NCBI RefSeq assembly: GCF_017776525.1
Contig: NZ_JACVEW010000014.1
Coordinates: 1 to 64,000 of the forward strand
Length of the DNA: 64,000 bases
Source of the DNA: Marinobacterium alkalitolerans
Lineage (GTDB): Bacteria > Pseudomonadota > Gammaproteobacteria > Pseudomonadales > Balneatricaceae
Reading direction: 5' to 3'
The notes under the pieces are model-generated. The model was not told the origin of the DNA, did no database searches, and saw only the letters and a program-made list of their open reading frames with translations. Below, in pieces: positions 1-6,151 of this stretch. Every line of letters starts with the position of its first letter. Position 1 is the stretch's first letter. A program made the position numbers and the translations under genes.

Positions 1-13
1 TGCTGCATGAAGG

Positions 14-33
14 CCCTCAATGGCCGTTGAGGG
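14..33. other. Small hairpin at the left edge
   Basis: CCCTCAA (14-20) and TTGAGGG (27-33) form a perfect 7-base stem with a 6-base loop. No T-run follows. It may be the end of an upstream cassette, but the left context is missing. Confidence 0.3.
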
Positions 34-69
34 TGGGTCCCAATTTACCCGGAAAACACACGGAATTAT

Positions 70-153
70 CCATACAAGGCCAGCCATGGCGACGCCTACT
101 ACATTGCGGCTTCGCCTTCATTTCGTAGCCGCGCATGCTGGCGGCGTTAAACA
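70..153 (+). other. attC-like recombination site 1
   Basis: The 3' core is GTTAAAC (146-152), a full match to GTTRRRY. The arms GCCAGCCATG (80-89) and CATGCTGGC (about 134-142) pair with one extra base on the left arm, the usual asymmetric attC design. An inner GCGGCT/AGCCGC stem follows. The 5' core is degenerate (around CATACAA). The central part closely resembles site 3. Confidence 0.65.
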
Positions 154-178
154 AAAATACAACCAATCGAGAGATGAG

Positions 179-1867
179 ATGAATTCGTTCGAAATAAGAC
201 CTGCTGTTGATGAAACTCAAGAGTTTATTGAAATTGCCAATGATTTTTCTAATCCTTTGGATTTGGTGAGAGAGGCGATTAGTAATTCTTATGACGCCAA
301 AGCTTCAAAAATTAAAATTTGCTTTGACGTCGTAAAAAAATACGGCGAATCCGTTTTGAAAATCGAGATTTCTGATAACGGCGCCGGAATGACTTCTGAG
401 CAATTGCAGAATTTTTTCGACTTGGGAAACTCTACCCGAAGGGATGATATCGAATCAATTGGCGAGAAAGGCCATGGAACTAAAGTCTATTTCAATAGCG
501 AAAAGATTGAGGTTGAAACATCAGATGGGAGCAATGGCTTGCACGCCACTATGGATTCTCCATTTCGGAAACTTTTCGATCGAGAGATACCAGTTGCTCA
601 CGTGGTTAGTAAAGAGGGAGTTAAGAAAGGAACGAAAATAGTAGTTTGGGGTTACAACAACAATCGACGAGATAAGTTTACTCACGATATTTTGAAGGAC
701 TATATTTCTTGGTTTACAAAGCATGGATCGGTAGAGAATCAGTTCTTTGATTTCAAGACGCCTGTAACCCTCGAGCTGAAGGGGTTGGGTGAGGAAGAAT
801 TTGAAACAATCCAGCAAGGCCATTACTTCCCAGAGGATAGCAAAGATATAAATAAGCTGTTCGAAGAGCATTTGGTAAAAGCCCCTGATCATTACTCCAA
901 GAGGATAGTTAGAACTGGAAGCCTTAAAAACTATCCTGAGATCCGATTCAACGCTATTTTTTGTGTGGAAGGAAAGTATAGAAAGTATTCTTATAATGCG
1001 ATGCTAAGAAGGCCAGGATATTCAGCACCAACTGGTGCCTATACTATCCAAGAGCGATATGGGTTGTGGGTTTGCAAAGATTTTATACCAATCCAGAGAA
1101 AGAATGAATGGATCACCTTTAAGGGTTCTGAGTATACAAAATTCCATGCCTTTATCAATTGTCAGGCTCTTCGGCTCACAGCTAACAGAGGATCTATAGA
1201 TAATACTCCTTCGGAAGTTCTTCAGGACCTCCAGCAGGAGGTAAAGAAAATATATGAGGAAATTATAAAGAGTGATGAGTGGACTTCATTGGAATGGCTT
1301 GAAGATGAGGCTCAGGCATACCAAACAACTGAAAAAGAAAAGAAGAACTTTGAATGGCGTATTAAGAAGGTTAATCGGTCAAACGTTGCTGTTTATGAAG
1401 GGCTTACGCTTGTGGAGCCTGAACGAGAAAGTGGAGTATTCTCAATATTTATATTACTCGAACAAAAGAGGCCAGGCCTCTTTCCATTTCATGTTGTTGA
1501 TTACGACACGCATGAGGGGATCGATGTTATTGCCAAGGGGGATAAAAAAACGCCTATATCTAGTGCTCGCCTATTCTATGTAGAATTTAAAAGAACGTTG
1601 ACGGGAAACTTCAATCATTCCTTTGAAAATCTACACAGCATTGTTTGCTGGGAATCGGATATAAAGCACGATGATGTCCTGAAGGACGTAAACGGGGAAG
1701 AGCGGAAAATGCAAATAATAGCCCCTGATTCGAACGAGTCTTATACTAAGTACTTTTTAGATAATCCCAAAAAAGCTCATAAAATTGAGGTTTTTTGTTT
1801 GAAATGGTATCTAAAAGAAATACTGGATATAGAATTTACGCCTAGAACTTCGGATTCCGTAGTTTAA
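179..1867 (+). CDS. Cassette-borne GHKL (Hsp90-like) ATPase with C-terminal PD-(D/E)XK-like motif
   Basis: 562-residue protein, counted from ATG 179, which follows a purine-rich GAGAGATGAG; a longer frame back to 20 reads through attC site 1 and is unlikely to be coding. The N-terminus shows GHKL nucleotide-binding boxes: EAISN (E32, N36), DNGAGM (D66) and the lid GEKGHG (95-100). This is the ATP site of Hsp90, MutL and MORC-type ATPases. The C-terminal part carries GIDVIA (D449) followed by YVEFK (E469, K471), the D...ExK arrangement of restriction-endonuclease-fold nucleases, then a helix-like NHSFENL. The architecture suggests an ATP-gated DNA- or RNA-targeting enzyme, perhaps in defence. 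The gene is strikingly AT-rich against its surroundings. ATPase confidence is high; nuclease confidence is moderate; the biological role is inference. Confidence 0.8.
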   Translation: MNSFEIRPAVDETQEFIEIANDFSNPLDLVREAISNSYDAKASKIKICFDVVKKYGESVLKIEISDNGAGMTSEQLQNFFDLGNSTRRDDIESIGEKGHGTKVYFNSEKIEVETSDGSNGLHATMDSPFRKLFDREIPVAHVVSKEGVKKGTKIVVWGYNNNRRDKFTHDILKDYISWFTKHGSVENQFFDFKTPVTLELKGLGEEEFETIQQGHYFPEDSKDINKLFEEHLVKAPDHYSKRIVRTGSLKNYPEIRFNAIFCVEGKYRKYSYNAMLRRPGYSAPTGAYTIQERYGLWVCKDFIPIQRKNEWITFKGSEYTKFHAFINCQALRLTANRGSIDNTPSEVLQDLQQEVKKIYEEIIKSDEWTSLEWLEDEAQAYQTTEKEKKNFEWRIKKVNRSNVAVYEGLTLVEPERESGVFSIFILLEQKRPGLFPFHVVDYDTHEGIDVIAKGDKKTPISSARLFYVEFKRTLTGNFNHSFENLHSIVCWESDIKHDDVLKDVNGEERKMQIIAPDSNESYTKYFLDNPKKAHKIEVFCLKWYLKEILDIEFTPRTSDSVV

Positions 1868-1921
1868 CAATCCGCGTCACTCGGACGCATTAAAGTGCGC
1901 CGTTGCGCTCTTGCGTTAATT
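1862..1921 (+). other. attC-like recombination site 2
   Basis: GTTTAAC (1862-1868) matches RYYYAAC and contains the stop codon of the ATPase gene. The 3' core GTTAATT (1915-1921) has one mismatch to GTTRRRY. Of about 60 bases, it is the shortest of the four sites. Confidence 0.65.
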
Positions 1922-1930
1922 GGTAAAGGT

Positions 1931-2341
1931 ATGGAAGTCGTCGTTCAGGAAGAAGTGACCGGTTGTGGCATCGCGGCATCTGCTGCACTGGCGGGTCTCA
2001 GCTATGCTGAGGCGAAAAAGAGAGCCAATGTTCTGGGCATTTATGCGTCAGACACATCGCTCTGGTCCGACACCGAGTACGTCCGAACGCTTTTGCGAGA
2101 TTTCGGTATTTCTGTCTCTCCCAAAGAAACACCATTCGAGTCTTGGGAGCAGTTGCCAGACAAGGCCCTTCTGGCAATTAAATGGCGAATAGAGCAGGGC
2201 AAGCCATTTTGGCATTGGGTTCTGTTCGTCCGAGAAAATGGCGAGGCAAAGGTGCTCGACTCAAAAATGGCACTGAAATCAAATGTTCGCCGTGATTTCG
2301 GTCGCATCAAGCCCAAGTGGTACATTGAGGTATCCAATTAA
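1931..2341 (+). CDS. Small papain/C39-like cysteine-peptidase-fold protein (cassette 2)
   Basis: 136 residues from ATG 1931, preceded by GGTAAAGGT. A 12-codon longer frame from 1895 overlaps attC site 2 and is rejected. The pattern QEEVTGCGIAAS places a Gln (Q7) just before a Cys (C12) at a helix start; HWVLFV (H95) and VLDS (D110) follow. This order of Gln, Cys, His and Asp is that of papain-fold peptidases such as the C39 family of bacteriocin exporters. Here the domain stands alone, with no membrane segment, ABC domain or signal peptide. Substrate and role are unknown; it may be a peptidase, a deamidase or an inactive relative. It is the only gene of its cassette and probably depends on outside transcription. 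Confidence 0.6.
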   Translation: MEVVVQEEVTGCGIAASAALAGLSYAEAKKRANVLGIYASDTSLWSDTEYVRTLLRDFGISVSPKETPFESWEQLPDKALLAIKWRIEQGKPFWHWVLFVRENGEAKVLDSKMALKSNVRRDFGRIKPKWYIEVSN

Positions 2342-2418
2342 CAAGTGGGTGAAGATTATGCCCACTACATTGCGCCTACGGCTCCATTCCGTAGGCGCGC
2401 ATGCTGCAAGGGTTAGCT
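2336..2418 (+). other. attC-like recombination site 3
   Basis: The 5' core AATTAAC (2336-2342) holds the stop codon of the peptidase-like gene. The 3' core is GTTAGCT (2412-2418). Between them GCGCCTACGG and CCGTAGGCGC form a perfect 10-base stem. The stretch from CTACATTGCG to GCGCATGCTG parallels site 1, so the two sites belong to one attC family. Confidence 0.7.
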
Positions 2419-2422
2419 GTGA

Positions 2423-2457
2423 TTGCTCTACCCGATAAGTGATACTATAGTGTCACT
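2423..2457 (+). promoter_or_regulatory. Promoter and operator of the toxin-antitoxin cassette
   Basis: TTGCTC (2423-2428) and TATAGT (2446-2451) are separated by exactly 17 bases, a good sigma-70 promoter. Overlapping the -10 is the 20-base near-palindrome AGTGATACTATAGTGTCACT (2438-2457), with one mismatched pair. This is where Phd/YefM antitoxins typically autorepress. It makes the cassette independent of the integron's Pc promoter. Confidence 0.65.
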
Positions 2458-2482
2458 ATTGGTCTGATTCAGGGTGAAGCAC

Positions 2483-2740
2483 ATGAAAGTTGAGCTTGTT
2501 ACGAACCTCAAGCGCCAAGCCACAAAGATTCTGGCAGATCTTCATGTGTCTAAAGAGCCGGTACTGATCACGGAACATGGTCAGCCATCCGCATACCTGG
2601 TCGATGTGCAGCATTACGAGTTTATGCAGCGTCGACTTGCGCTGCTTGAGGGGCTTTCGCGGGGAGAGCTTGCTGTACTTGAGGGACGAACGTACAGCCA
2701 AGGTGAGGCCAGGGAGAAAATGGGTAAATGGCTGAAGTAA
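2483..2740 (+). CDS. Type II antitoxin, Phd/YefM family
   Basis: 85 residues from ATG 2483, six bases after AGGGTGA; a GTG at 2474 lies within that ribosome site. The N-terminal half (VTNLKRQATKIL ... EPVLITEHGQPSAYLVDV) has the Phd/YefM fold signature: a short strand-helix DNA-binding unit followed by a strand with GxP. The C-terminal half is the charged segment that would wrap the toxin. It precedes and overlaps the toxin gene by 13 bases, the usual antitoxin-first order with translational coupling. It should neutralise the toxin and, with it, repress the palindrome at 2438-2457. Confidence 0.85.
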   Translation: MKVELVTNLKRQATKILADLHVSKEPVLITEHGQPSAYLVDVQHYEFMQRRLALLEGLSRGELAVLEGRTYSQGEAREKMGKWLK

Positions 2741-3030
2741 TATGGACGGAGCCCGCCCTGCAAGAGCTGGATGCCATCGCTGAGTACATTGCTCTGGATA
2801 ACCCTGCTGCCGCAAAACATCTGGTTCAGGAAGTTTTCGATAAGACCGAGCGCTTGGAAGATTTTCCCCAATCAGGGCGGATTCCTCCAGAGCTCCCCAA
2901 TTCGGTCTACAGGGAGGTAGTGGTTCCACCCTGTCGCATTTTTTATCGTGAAGATCAGGAGCGGGTCTTCATCCTTTATGTCATGCGAGAGGAGCAGCAG
3001 CTTCGTGCCTTCATGCTTGGGAACAGCTAA
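2728..3030 (+). CDS. Type II toxin, RelE/ParE superfamily
   Basis: 100 residues. It begins MAEVIWTEPALQELDAIAEY, the classic ParE/RelE opening of a strand followed by an ExxAxxDL-like helix. FPQSGR and the late strands REVVVPPCRIFY and RVFILYVMR follow. ParE members poison DNA gyrase and RelE members cleave mRNA on the ribosome; the sequence looks closer to ParE, but the target cannot be fixed from sequence. The start lies inside the antitoxin gene, and the stop at 3028-3030 lies in the 5' core of attC site 4. As a cassette it probably helps stabilise the array. Confidence 0.85.
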   Translation: MAEVIWTEPALQELDAIAEYIALDNPAAAKHLVQEVFDKTERLEDFPQSGRIPPELPNSVYREVVVPPCRIFYREDQERVFILYVMREEQQLRAFMLGNS

Positions 3031-3103
3031 CCAGGCGCGTCACCCGGATGTCTTTGCCTCCGCTTCACTACGTCAAAGTCATTGCTGCGCTTCGGCGTTA
3101 ACG
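3025..3103 (+). other. attC-like recombination site 4, array boundary
   Basis: AGCTAAC (3025-3031) contains the toxin stop codon and GTTAACG (3097-3103) is the 3' core; each deviates slightly from consensus. It is the last recognisable site. Beyond it base composition and gene type return to normal chromosome. Confidence 0.5.
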
Positions 3104-3228
3104 TCAACCTCGTGCGCAAAGCAGCCCCTCTGTTCGGACACTTAACAGGCCTTCAACTTCCCCCTTTTCCCGTTTGCCGGGTACGCAGGTAAAATGTCTC
3201 TCAATAACCCTTGCCAACAGGAGCGCTT

Positions 3229-3534
3229 ATGAAAGTCATGATTGATCTTTGTGTCATCCCGCTGGGTGTGGGCGTTTCCGTGTCCGAGTATGTTACGGCC
3301 TGTCAGCGGGTGCTGGAGGAGGCGGGGCTTGAGCATCAGTTGCATGCCTATGGCACCAATATCGAGGGCGACTGGGATGAGGTGATGGCGGCGGTGAAGC
3401 GCTGTCACGAGGTTCTCCATGAGATGGGGGCGCCGCGTATCAGTTCGTCCATGCGGCTGGGGACGCGCACGGATCGTGAGCAGAGCATGCAGGACAAGGT
3501 GCAGAGTGTGACCGACAAGTTGGGCGCGGGCTGA
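3229..3534 (+). CDS. MTH1187-family thiamine-binding protein (DUF77/YqgV-like)
   Basis: 101 residues from ATG 3229, preceded by AGGAG at proper spacing. The frame also opens at 3211 but without a ribosome site. The opening VMIDLCVIPLGVGVSVSEYV and the following ferredoxin-like strand-helix pattern (HAYGTNIEGDWDEVMAAVKR) fit the MTH1187/YkoF-type fold. Structures of that family hold thiamine or a small sulphur heterocycle between subunits. No thiamine genes lie nearby, so the role is general. It is the first chromosomal gene after the cassette array and is followed eight bases later by the metallopeptidase gene, probably as a two-gene unit. Confidence 0.85.
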   Translation: MKVMIDLCVIPLGVGVSVSEYVTACQRVLEEAGLEHQLHAYGTNIEGDWDEVMAAVKRCHEVLHEMGAPRISSSMRLGTRTDREQSMQDKVQSVTDKLGAG

Positions 3535-3542
3535 TCCAACCA

Positions 3543-4055
3543 ATGAGCAAACCCAGGGCATCCAAGTATCTCAGCGGCTACAGCCCGGACGTTCAGCAGC
3601 AGGCGCAGACGTTGCTGGACAATCAGCGTTCCGGCGACTGGCTGTTGCAGAAGTATCCGCAGGCCCATGGGCTGGCGTCCGAGAAAGCGCTGTATGACTT
3701 CGCACAAGGCATCAAGAACCAGTACATGCGCAGTTCTTCGCCGATCAGCAAGGTGGTGTACGACGACAGGATTCACATCATCAACAATGCGCTGGGCCTG
3801 CACACCTATGCCTCGCGGGTGCAGGGCAAGAAGCTGAAGTCGAAGAACGAGATTCGAATTTCGTCCCTGTTCCGCAAGGTGCCGGAGCCGTTTCTGCGCA
3901 TGATTCTGGTACATGAGCTGGCGCACCTGCGCGAGAAGGAGCACGGCAAGGCGTTCTACAAGCTCTGCTGCTACATGGAGCCGGATTACCATCAGCTCGA
4001 GTTTGAGTTGCGGCTGTACCTCTGTCACCGCGAGCGGTATGGCGACCTCTGGTAA
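3543..4055 (+). CDS. YgjP-like zinc metallopeptidase (DUF45/M48 clan)
   Basis: 170 residues. HELAH (124-128) followed by H134 in KEHGKAF is the HExxH...H zinc-site pattern of the YgjP/WLM peptidases, here in the form VHELAHLREKEHGKAF. The preceding strand NEIRISSLFRKVPEPFL and the C-terminal LRLYLCHRERYG are typical of small cytoplasmic members, which carry no signal peptide. Substrate is unknown. The start follows the previous stop by eight bases, so the two are likely cotranscribed. It converges on the DUF3047 gene with only 18 bases between them and no clear terminator. Confidence 0.85.
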   Translation: MSKPRASKYLSGYSPDVQQQAQTLLDNQRSGDWLLQKYPQAHGLASEKALYDFAQGIKNQYMRSSSPISKVVYDDRIHIINNALGLHTYASRVQGKKLKSKNEIRISSLFRKVPEPFLRMILVHELAHLREKEHGKAFYKLCCYMEPDYHQLEFELRLYLCHRERYGDLW

Positions 4056-4073
4056 GCGGCCAAGTGACCGGGG

Positions 4074-4820
4074 TCAGCTCTGAGGCGGGAATTGGCAGGG
4101 CTGGTCGGCGGGGACCAGGTGAAGGTCCGCAAAACGGGCGCGGGCAGTGGCGCCGGTGTTGTCCGTGTCCGAGGCGACAGCCAGTTGCCGCGTTACGCCG
4201 GTATCGGCCTCGAATAGCTGCTGCAGGTCAGTCAGCAGGTTGCGCCGCTGTTCAATCCAGCGTCCGCTGTTGTCGGTTCCACTCTGCAGCACCAGCATCT
4301 GGGCACGGTCGGTGTAGGCGTTGGGCTGAGTGGTGCCAACGGGGTGGCGGTTGTCCCATACATAGTTGATGGCGGCGGCGGGCAGGTCATCGCTGTGCAC
4401 GGCACGTGCCAGCCCCAGCTTGATGCGGGTGCCCAGACTCAGGGCGCTGTCCGGCAGATCAAAGGTGACGTACACACGGGCGGCATAGTCATCGCCGGAT
4501 TTGCGGGTCATATCGGCCTGTTCGATGGGGGCGTCTACCCACCAGCGCCAGCACAGGACCGGCGTCTGCTGCAGGTTGATCGCCAGCGGTCGGGCCAGCA
4601 GGGCCATGCTGGCTTCGGCCCGGGCCTCGACGGCGTGCACGCCCTCATACTGTTGCAGTGCGTATCGGGTGGGCGGAATGTCGTCATCAAAGCGAACCAG
4701 TTGCCAGGGAGGTTCGGGCATCTGGCTGTACTGTCTGAAATTGCCCACCTCAATCACACCCTCAGCAGCGCTGCACACAGGGGCGATCAGCAGTGCTGCG
4801 GCCCATCCGATCTGCTTCAT
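4074..4820 (-). CDS. DUF3047 exported protein
   Basis: 248 residues beginning with a signal peptide (MKQIGWAAALLIAPVCSAAEG, likely cleaved after SAA). The body shows DUF3047 features: WQLVRFDDDIPPTRY, LCWRWWVD, DYAARVYVTFDL, INYVWDNRHPVGT and the closing RFADLHLV. Function is unknown. It is the last gene of the minus-strand arsenosugar-type operon and overlaps the end of the DUF2064 glycosyltransferase gene by four bases, which argues for a shared task in the periplasm or envelope. DUF3047 proteins in other genomes also turn up near glycosyltransferases, from memory and unverified here. Confidence 0.8.
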   Translation of the reverse strand: MKQIGWAAALLIAPVCSAAEGVIEVGNFRQYSQMPEPPWQLVRFDDDIPPTRYALQQYEGVHAVEARAEASMALLARPLAINLQQTPVLCWRWWVDAPIEQADMTRKSGDDYAARVYVTFDLPDSALSLGTRIKLGLARAVHSDDLPAAAINYVWDNRHPVGTTQPNAYTDRAQMLVLQSGTDNSGRWIEQRRNLLTDLQQLFEADTGVTRQLAVASDTDNTGATARARFADLHLVPADQPCQFPPQS

Positions 4821-5464
4821 GACGGCTCTCCTGCCAGTTCCGGGTACTCTGCCAATTCTGGATAGTCAGCCTTGAGCCTGATGAGGTCGTCGGGTTCATC
4901 CACATCCCAAAGCGTTTCGCACTCGGCCCAGCGCCAGCCCAGTTGCTGCAGCCGCTCCCGCGTCAGGCGGGCCACGTCCGGCGTGCTCCAGGGCATATCG
5001 GTAAACAGCAGAGGGTGCGCTTGATGCAGCCCCAGCAGGGCGTAGCCTCCGTCGCTGACCGGGCCGAGGCAGGCATCGTGCCGCGACAGCGCCTCGGCAA
5101 GGGCGCGCAGTCGCCGGGCGTTCAGCCCCGGACAATCGGTACCGATCAGCATGACAGGGCAGCCGTGTTGAAGGCCCTGTTCGGCGGCGAGCATCATGCG
5201 CACGCCCAGATCGCCCTCCGCTTGCTGGGTCAGCGTCACGTTGCCGTTCTGCAGGTGCTTTTTCCAGTAGGTCGCGTCCCGGTGAGGGGCAACACAGAGC
5301 TCGACCGGACCCAGATCCGCGGCCAGTGCCTGGCTCAGGGCATGCTGTAACAGGCGGTCGGCCAGCGCTGCCGTCGCATCCTCGCCCAGTGCCGGTATCA
5401 GGCGTGTCTTGGCAAAGCCGGGAATGGGTTCCTTGGCGATCACAATAATCCGCGTGGTATTCAT
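4817..5464 (-). CDS. TIGR04282-type (DUF2064) arsenosugar-associated glycosyltransferase
   Basis: 215 residues from ATG 5464; the frame extends upstream, but this start overlaps the previous stop as ATGA, as elsewhere in the operon. IIVIAKEPIPGFAKTRL is the nucleotide-sugar binding start of the CofC/MobA-like transferase fold. LIGTDCPGL carries the metal-binding Asp, and SDGGYALLGL follows. The family was first described as radical SAM/selenodomain-associated transferase 1 and later tied to arsenosugar biosynthesis. It is predicted cytoplasmic and probably works on a sugar moiety with the neighbouring TIGR04283 enzyme. Family assignment is firm; the exact substrate is inference. Confidence 0.85.
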   Translation of the reverse strand: MNTTRIIVIAKEPIPGFAKTRLIPALGEDATAALADRLLQHALSQALAADLGPVELCVAPHRDATYWKKHLQNGNVTLTQQAEGDLGVRMMLAAEQGLQHGCPVMLIGTDCPGLNARRLRALAEALSRHDACLGPVSDGGYALLGLHQAHPLLFTDMPWSTPDVARLTRERLQQLGWRWAECETLWDVDEPDDLIRLKADYPELAEYPELAGEPS

Positions 5465-6150
5465 CGGTAACGCTCCGCCAGCTGCTGGGCAGGGGTTCCG
5501 CGCCAGTAGGCCCAGCGCAGTTGCCACATCAGCACAATGGTGCGCCAACTGCCGCGCTGGTCCCAGCGTCGACCGGAGGTGCGTACCCTGGCGCGTAGGC
5601 AGACAGGGGCGCTGATGTGTTTCAGGCGCTTGCTGATTTCAATATCCTCCATCAGTGGCTGAGCGGGAAAACCGCCCACCTGCTCGAACAGCGCCCGCGT
5701 GATGAACAGCGCCTGATCTCCCGTGGCAATGCCGCTCAGGCGGGAGCGCAGGTTCATCAGGAAGGCGACGACCGGCAGCAGGCGAGACTGGCCTTCAATG
5801 CGCACATCGAAGCGCCCCCAGGCTAGGGCGGAGCGGGCGATCGCGGACTGAATCCGCTGGTCCGCGTGCCCGGGCAGGCGGGTATCCGCATGCAGAAACA
5901 CCAGATGGGCGGCCCGGGTGTGATGGGCACCGGCGTTCATCTGGCTGGCGCGCCCCGGCGGGGCGGAGATCACCCGAAAGCCGCGCTCATGGGCGGCCGT
6001 TGCCGTTCCATCCCGGCTGCCGCCATCCACCAGCAGTACCTCTGCACCGCGCTGCTGCCAGATCTGCAGGTGGTCGAGCAGGTCGGGCAGGGTGTCGATC
6101 TCGTTCAACACCGGCACCACAATGGCCCAATCGAAGCCCGTGTTGCTCAT
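5461..6150 (-). CDS. TIGR04283-type arsenosugar-associated glycosyltransferase (GT2 fold)
   Basis: 229 residues. VPVLNEIDTLPDLL begins the GT-A domain, VDGGSRDGT is the nucleotide-binding turn, FLHADTRLP carries the DxD-like metal site, and GGFPAQPLMEDIEIS holds the acidic catalytic region. This is the radical SAM/selenodomain-associated transferase 2 family, usually encoded with the TIGR04282 enzyme and ArsS. It starts one base before the stop of the fused oxidoreductase gene at 6152 and ends in an ATGA overlap with the next gene, so all are translationally linked. Its acceptor is not visible from sequence. Confidence 0.87.
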   Translation of the reverse strand: MSNTGFDWAIVVPVLNEIDTLPDLLDHLQIWQQRGAEVLLVDGGSRDGTATAAHERGFRVISAPPGRASQMNAGAHHTRAAHLVFLHADTRLPGHADQRIQSAIARSALAWGRFDVRIEGQSRLLPVVAFLMNLRSRLSGIATGDQALFITRALFEQVGGFPAQPLMEDIEISKRLKHISAPVCLRARVRTSGRRWDQRGSWRTIVLMWQLRWAYWRGTPAQQLAERYR

Positions 6151-6151
6151 G

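Larger units (their letters stand above)
70..3103 (+). mobile_element. Integron gene-cassette array (three cassettes, four attC-like sites)
   Basis: Four attC-like sites at about 70-153, 1862-1921, 2336-2418 and 3025-3103 bound three compact units, all reading on the plus strand. Each unit has one gene or gene pair whose stop codon lies in or beside the following site. Cutting at the G/TT of each 3' core gives cassettes of about 147-1915, 1916-2412 and 2413-3097. The first cassette is far richer in A+T than the chromosome beyond 3.2 kb, consistent with unrelated acquired inserts. No integrase or attI is visible, so it must lie left of the window or be absent. Sites 1 and 3 share sequence, as in sedentary chromosomal integrons. 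Confidence 0.75.

Noticed and set aside
20-178. N-terminal extension of the ATPase frame
   Set aside because: These 53 codons run through attC site 1, and the GHKL domain begins right after ATG 179.
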